Source: Paragyromitra xinjiangensis
Lineage: Eukaryota > Ascomycota > Pezizomycetes > Pezizales > Discinaceae
DNA length: 64,000 nucleotides
Direction of reading: 5' to 3'
Assembly (NCBI GenBank): GCA_038503065.1
Contig: JBCAMK010000018.1
Coordinates: 1,178,001-1,242,000 of the forward strand
Shown here: piece after piece, positions 57,863 through 64,000 of the stretch
Numbering within the stretch: the stretch's first letter is position 1
How the letters are laid out: the number at the start of each line of letters is the position of its first letter
Program-made: the position numbers and the translations under genes
Notes under the pieces: model-generated
What the model was told of the DNA's origin: nothing
Seen by the model: only the letters and a program-made list of their open reading frames with translations
Databases searched by the model: none

Positions 57863-58913
57863 ACGGGTAGGTTAATGTGTAATATTTTGGAATGAGTCTT
57901 ATGTTTGGGTGGTTGATAATGTATGATGATAATGATAAGTATTTTGGGTTTGTTCTACAAAGAGTCTCTAGGTACTTGTGTTTGGCTTCATATGGAGAAC
58001 TCTTCGTTATATTATACTAAGCCGTAACACTATGGATGAATCGTAATATACAGTATGCTCGCCATTGTTTATAGTGGATATTTTTCTACTCTCTGGCTAT
58101 CTGATACCTTCCTTTACTTTTCTAAGAAAGGCTTCGGAGTTTAAAGCCCCTTTTGTTTTGGTCCTAACTAACTGCTTACATGTATGCATAAGGTTCTTAC
58201 GATGGGCCTAGAACTCTAAGGTCTTAATCATGGCCTTTGGCTACACTCAACTCTTCATTATCAAGTGACAGCCTATAGCTATGACACTGCAGCTAATTTT
58301 GCATGAGTACTTTATCACCGACTACTTTTCTATTTAAAGCTGCTGACTAAGAATTTAGCGTGGGATTATAAAATCAGATTCGGGACGCCTGGTCTAGATC
58401 GAAATGCTTATTTCCCGACCGCCTTCCTTGGCGCCCTTCACACTCATTAATCATTTCTAATAAAAAGCTGACCCGTTCTTGATCTAGGTAACCTGAAGCA
58501 TTGGGGTCGCCTTCCGGGGATTTTTTGCTAATTGGGAACTTATTTATAAATATCGCTCGAGTGCTCTAGGTAAGTATCGTTCGGCGGAGACGAACGCGAG
58601 CTAATCACTTCAGGTTGGTTACATGTAGGGCTGGCGTATTAAATTCTTCAGCAGTTTTTATCACTCTTTATTCTCTATGAGGGCACTTGTATCATATGAC
58701 TTCATAATACGGCTAGTTCACTGAGACCGAGCTTCTCTCGTGTAATTCATTTCAAGAATATAGTAAGATATCGGGGCTAATAGATAAATTTATTTCGCGG
58801 TTCTTTGGTCGGGATCCCCGCTGCTGCAATATCGGTAGTCTAATTCTTGATCCTTCTTTAAATAATATTTCATTAGTTCTAGAGACCTATCTAGAGGGTG
58901 GAGGTAAGCTTAC
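57863..58913. other. Intergenic between convergent genes
   Basis: Holds the 3' ends of the amine oxidase (plus) and the NLR (minus). No gene or repeat recognised. Confidence 0.45.
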
Positions 58914-61900
58914 CTATAGTTCCTCAATTTTGGTCTTGCAACTGGCAAGCCAACTTCTTGTGTCCTTTGTACTGGGGTGATTGCTACCCAGGGTTTTCTC
59001 CCGACAAGCTAGTACCCTTTCAAATCTTTCCGTTGCATCTTCGTACCTTCCCTGATGGTAGAGCGCAACTGCTGTGTTGTGAACAGTGCTAAGTGTAGAT
59101 GGGTGTTCCTTCCCTAGCACCTTTTCCTTTCCAGCAAGCGCTTTCCCATGCCACTCTAGAGCGTCTTCATACCTCTTCTGATCGGAGAAGAATACTGCCA
59201 TATTGTTGTAAGACTGGAGCGTAAGTGGGTGCTCCTTCCCTAGCATATTCTTCCTTCCCTCCAATGCCCTCATATGCCACTTCAAGGCTTCCTCGTACTT
59301 CCCTTGCGTCTGGAGCACTACCGCTATATTGTTGGCAGTGGTGAGTGTTTGTGGATGGTTTTTCCCTAGGATCCTTTCTCTCCCAGCGAGTGCCTTGTGA
59401 TACCACTCAAGGGCGTCGTCATACTTCTCCTGTTTCTTCAATACTAGCCCGATGTTGTTGATCGAAGTGAGTGTATGTTGGTGATCCATTCCCAGAACCT
59501 TCTCACGCCCAGCTAGTGCCCTGTGGTTCCACTCCAAGGCATCTTTGTATTTCGCCTGACCATCGTATACTAGTGCTATACTGTGCATAGTGTTGAGAGT
59601 ATGTGGGTGTTCCTCCCCTAAAGACTTCTCTTGTGTAGCCAGTACCCTAACATACATCGACATAGCCTCTTCGTGTCTCCCCTGGCTTTCGAGAACTGCC
59701 GCCATATTACCGACAGTACCAAGTGTAGATCGATGCTCTTTCCCCAGGGCTTTCTCCTTCCCGGCTAGTGCCCTACGATACCACTCCAGGGCTTCTCCGG
59801 ACTTCCCTTGCTCCTTCAGATTTAGGGCTATATTGTGGAGACTTTCGAGAGTGTTCGGATCTTCTATCCCTAGGACCTTCTCCCTGCCGGCTAACACCCT
59901 ACGATTCAACTTCAACGCATCTCCATACTTTCCCTGGTCCATAAGTACTTGTGCCATGTAGTGTATAGTAGTGAGCGTATCCGTGCTTTCGACACCCTGG
60001 GACTTTTCCATCCTAGGGACTAACCACCCTAGAAGTGTACTAGCTTCCTTAAGGGCGTGGTTTGCTGCGAATGCGTGTCCTAGGATGAACAAGCTCCCGA
60101 GTAGCTCTGGCTCTGAGCTGAGGTTCTCCACATAGTGGTTGCGGCAGGTGTGTTCGGCGCATGCGTTAATATGGGGCATTATTTGTCTCTCCAAAATCCA
60201 ATTTTCTGGTTTGCGATCTTGCGGAGAACATTCGATAGCGGCGGCAGTTAGTATAATGGCTTCCGATGCTAGTTTTTCTCGGTTGGTCCCTGGCCTTTCG
60301 CGTGACCAACGATGAACGGAAGGGTGTATCCAGAGTGCATTCTTATCACTTTTTCGTTTGGCTAGTGAGAGAGAAGTTATCTCCCTTATTGCATCATTGA
60401 CGGAGGCTTTCTCAACAATTAGATAGCTGTTTAACGAAGAAGTCTTGGGTGCTGGAACTCACAAATGCCGAACTTTTGGAGCTTCTCCGGTGGTAAGAGA
60501 ATATCTAGCCAAATTTCGTCGTTATTGAAGAAAGCGCATAGGAGGAGAAGTTCTTGTGCTTCTTTTCCAAGCGCCTCGAATGAGATCTCCCAAGTTGTAA
60601 ATGTAGACTTATCGTATTGCCAGACACCTTTTGGTGGTACCTTTCCCATAAGATTCGGAAACTCTTCATCGAAGCGGGTGAGATAGTCGGTGATGCTGAT
60701 GCCGCTTGTGTAGATGAACGACCCGGCTTGGTCAAGGGCGAGTGGGAGAGACCAAAGTTTACCTACTAAAACCCCAGCTACTGCCCGTTCTTGGGTAGTG
60801 CAGGCTTGAGTTAGAAATTACAGTCGAATAGCTTGTCAACAATATAAACTCACCTTGGTCAAATTCGCCTAGATCTATTTGAGCGCACTTCCGAAGTATC
60901 TCTGCACCATCACCCTCTGCGATCGTCTTAACTTCTATACCCTCTCCAAGCCTAGCAGAAGATGGTACTCTGCTAGTAACAATAAGGTTCCCAGTGGTAG
61001 TATTCGGGATGAATCCCAGAAGATTCACATTTTCGATATCGTCGTAATTATCAACGATGAGCAGCCACCGCTTATTTTCCTCAGCTCCAAGCCATGACTT
61101 GACCGCTTCAACCGCCACGTTAGTATCAAGAATCTTCCCTGTTTTATTATCAACAGTATCGGGTCGCATCCCAATCACTGGTGCTATGCTCGAGTAATTT
61201 GTGCCCCATTGGCGGGCGTGGTGCGTGACCAATTCCTGAGCAATTCTGACATATCCCTCCGATAAGGTCGCAGTGGATGAAGCATTAACCCACCAGATGG
61301 AAGTGTAGCTATTATAGTAAGAATATGCATAATGTGTTGCAATCTGCGTCTTTCCTACCCCACCCATTCCGTACAGGGCGACAGCATTTCTATGGGGGCT
61401 AGTTCCTACAGGTCGCTGTAATATCTCGTGGATCCTCTTAAGCTCATGTTCCCGACCGGTGAAATTCCGATTCGAGGGGAAGGGTATTTGTGGGAGGATT
61501 GAATATGAGACTTGTGGTATACCAGCGGCTAATAATAATGTATATCGATTTTAAGAAACAGTAATTGTAAGGTTTATCTAGGTCGGGGTCACTAACCCCT
61601 TCGTACATTGCTCTTGATCCTCCAATTATCTTCTATCCTTGGCACAGCTTTTTCAAGCATGAACTTCAGCTGTCTAGAGACCTTTTGAAAGTCTTCGTCA
61701 TTGATATGGGGGTATTTGACCATATCGACATGATTTTTTTGGATAACAATATTGACCGTGTCAGTCGCCCCTGGGATACACGCTGAGTGTTTCGGCACAA
61801 TCTATAGCTGGTTAGTCTCCACAAATTCTGGATGGGGGTTCTCGGTGGACTCACCAAAAGCGACCGGCCAGCAGTAATAGGAGTCTCTTTTGCCTCATAG

Positions 61901-62966
61901 AAGAACTTAGTGTCAAATTCGGATGAAATCGGCACATAAAGCATCTGTGTCCGATCGAGCCATTCCGAGTTATTCTCGAGGTGTTTAAGGAGCTGCGAGT
62001 TCGTGTGTAGCCATATAGATGCTATGTTAACAGCCAGTTGGCCAAGTTTTGCCCCTTGGCCACCACTGTGAGGTGTTCCCATAAAGAGGATTCCATAAGT
62101 CGAGATTTTCATGTCCATTTGATCCTCGCGGTGGCGTTCGTTATAGCCACTCGATAAGTTAAGTGCCTGTGATGCAGTCAGTTGTTAGCCTAGCTACTTC
62201 CGGTACAGATTATTCACTCACGCTCTTCAAGACAAGACCGCCGAGGCTGTGGGCGATGAAAATGATCGGACGGCGCATGCTCTATGTATGTAAGCCCAAT
62301 TCCTTCAACGGTATCTGGGACCGGTCAAACATTTGTATCCATCCTTTTATCCGTGACATCTTGAACAAGCTGCTCTGCATGGCCGTGAAGAAACTCATGG
62401 GTTAGAGGCTCGGAACCATGGGTCCTTGCATCATAGCCGTAAGACATAACTCTGATGTTAGGAAACCTCTCCGGAAGGAGAGACGAGAGCCAGCAGACAC
62501 CATTGGCGGCGGTGAAGGTTTTCTCTCTGTGTCCGTTTAAGCCATGGATAGCGATGATACTAAATGGTAGGCTTATTAGTAGCAGCCCTTGAAGTGACTG
62601 GTTGGGCGTACTCTGTCTCTGCATTCTCTCCGTCATATAATACTTTCAAACCTATACCGGAGTCTGTATCGGTTCTTGGTGATGGGTGTGATTAGATACG
62701 AGCTGTTTTCTTGGGAGGAATTCCGGGCTTACATTGCTACTACCCCACTGCTGTTCTCCACCGGCTCGGGTGTAATTTCGGTAAGTTCATGGCTTACATT
62801 CGTTGGTGGCTTAGAGGTATCTCCGACGGGTTCCGATTGCGCATTTTCGGTCTTCTCGGTTGATGGAAAGTTAGAGCAATCAGCACACCGGGGAACCGAG
62901 CAAATTTGGAACGAGAAATACCCCCTTGGATTTCTTGCTCGCGCAAGGGAAACAAAGAAAGCCCAT
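58914..62966 (-). CDS. Fungal NLR: alpha/beta-hydrolase, NB-ARC, TPR; ten exons
   Basis: Exons from the ATG: 62966-62922, 62854-62733, 62674-62612, 62559-62331, 62281-62222, 62166-61855, 61801-61597, 61528-60854, 60804-60463, 60406-58914; 1,181 residues. All nine introns (49-68 nt) start GT, end AG and keep frame. The N-terminus MGFLCFPCASKKSKG has Gly2 and Cys5/Cys8, suited to acylation and membrane anchoring. A lipase-like hydrolase follows: HGLNGH at 82-87 and the nucleophile elbow AHSLGG with Ser165. NB-ARC has GMGGVGKT (Lys405) and LLIVDNYDD near 501-509. From about residue 824 there are eight kinesin-light-chain-type 42-residue TPRs and a partial ninth. Such STAND proteins act in fungal non-self recognition and can trigger cell death; role here is inferred. 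The last intron (acceptor AAAG at 60407) is the least certain. If it is wrong, the gene has a frameshift at about 60,440. Confidence 0.9.
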
Positions 62967-64000
62967 GACAGTCTTTCTAGCTATTGCCGATTGAAAGGCA
63001 CACACACGGAGGAAGGTTAGGTGGAGTTGAGGGTGAAGAGTAAGATTCCTTCAGATATTTCAGAAGCACGACAGCTCATCTACAAGAACACTAATTGCCA
63101 ACTCATTAAAGAGAGTCCACTGCCTCGAAAGCCAGGGTACCATCCACTCAGTAGGATGCCAGCCAATAAGGATAAAACATGTTTGAGCCATGGTCCGCCA
63201 AAATGAAGATTCAAGCCCACTGCGGGAAAGCTGCACATAAAATCTAGAAGGGTATCTGCAACCCCAGCCTCTAGATCGAGGCTGCGCGGCCCCATCAATG
63301 TCTCTCGGGGGACCAATCTCTAACGCAAAGTGACAATAAAGCGTACGAAATTAACTGTATCCTCTTAGAATATCTACTCAGGAGTTATGATTTTTTAACG
63401 CATGAAAATGATGTATTTTTGGGTCGCATTGCTGCTTCACTTAACAATATTCATTACAGAATAAACCCAGCACAAGCACAAAGTTCACTACTTTACCGGC
63501 CTCCGGTAGAATTTATGAGTAGTAGCACTCACGCAAGCGATCATATGCACTTCCATACAGGCCTGGACTAGTTCGAAAGTAGGAGCAACGAGTAAAATAC
63601 TGCGCATGTATCATACACCTGCATACACCTGCGCGCCAGCATGCAGCAACAGGAATTGCTAGTCAATTGTGTGTGAAGATTAGTGGGTAGCGGGTCGGGC
63701 CGAGCTCTCAAATTGCAGGCATTTCTTGATGAGATCCTATTCGTAGGCGAACATGTGTTTCTACGCGGAGAATATTCATACTCAAAGAACGTGCCACGAC
63801 AAAAGGAAGGCTATCGAAGAAACCGATATAGAGGCTTTTGGCACATTACCGCCAATAACGTTCAGGTGAAGGTGATATTCATGGAGCCAGGAGCTTCAAG
63901 ACTTACTGTGCCTCGCGGACTCCGTGAGGCGATTCGGTTGCGAATTCGCGCGAGAAGATCATTGCCGTTTGCAGGCCAAGATGTCTGACGACCTGAGTAG
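62967..64000. other. Right edge, no firm gene
   Basis: Upstream region of the NLR. A plus-strand frame of 101 codons at 63683-63988 opens from GTG and has no ATG near its start. It is basic and unlike any family I know, so I do not call it a gene, although it could be an exon of something running off the window. CATACACCTGC is duplicated near 63614-63634. Confidence 0.35.

Noticed and set aside
60431..60456. Frameshift inactivating the NLR
   Set aside because: A 56 nt intron with good donor and branch site restores frame exactly, so damage is not needed to explain the frame change; kept as an open point in the findings.
62676..63020. Plus-strand frame of about 113 codons opposite the NLR 5' end
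   Set aside because: It is antisense to exons 1-3 of the NLR, which have consistent splice sites and the expected N-terminal sequence on the other strand.

Overview
The window looks like nuclear DNA of a filamentous ascomycete (Pezizomycotina). Genes carry 45-75 nt introns with GTRNGY-type donors, CTAAY branch points and NAG acceptors. tRNA genes have introns after the anticodon. There is a Tad1-like APE/RT/RNase H retrotransposon, a fungal-type copper ATPase, and an NLR with a hydrolase N-terminus, NB-ARC and TPRs. I cannot name the species; a short CCCTAA run fits TTAGGG telomeres but is weak evidence.

Layout. Left edge (0.6-6.6 kb): a six-exon sugar transporter, an intron-bearing tRNA-Pro(TGG), an F-box/ankyrin protein on the minus strand, and a tRNA-Leu(TAA) with intron. 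Centre (6.6-43.5 kb): a gene-poor, repeat-rich block of small inverted-repeat elements, foldback repeats, dispersed 50-70 bp repeats and a nearly complete 6.9 kb LINE. The LINE sits inside an older element with TA-flanked 50 bp terminal inverted repeats. Scattered through this block, all on the plus strand, are four tiny genes (11.8, 20.0, 27.6 and 40.7 kb) of one unrecognised family. Each has a TATA box 99-118 bp before the ATG and a C-terminal motif of the form MMxxYLxQxxxEDPVVVF; three of the four share a phase-1 intron. Right part (43.6-64 kb): a 1,147-residue copper P1B-ATPase (minus), tRNA-Arg(CCT), a second tRNA-Pro(TGG), an approximately 240 bp TIR element, a secreted flavin amine oxidase, and a ten-exon hydrolase-NB-ARC-TPR receptor (minus).

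Several gene models had to be built by splicing. Exon 1 of the transporter is 25 nt. The copper ATPase gains a Cys-rich first exon through a 65 nt intron. The NLR gains three upstream exons starting with a short Gly/Cys-rich peptide suited to lipid anchoring. The spliced models for the transporter, ATPase, oxidase and NLR all keep one open frame across every junction.

No pathway links the genes. The clearest theme is a transposon-dense compartment that holds small lineage-restricted genes and is flanked by single-copy genes for transport, copper detoxification and non-self recognition. The most interesting candidate for something undescribed is the four-member small-protein family.
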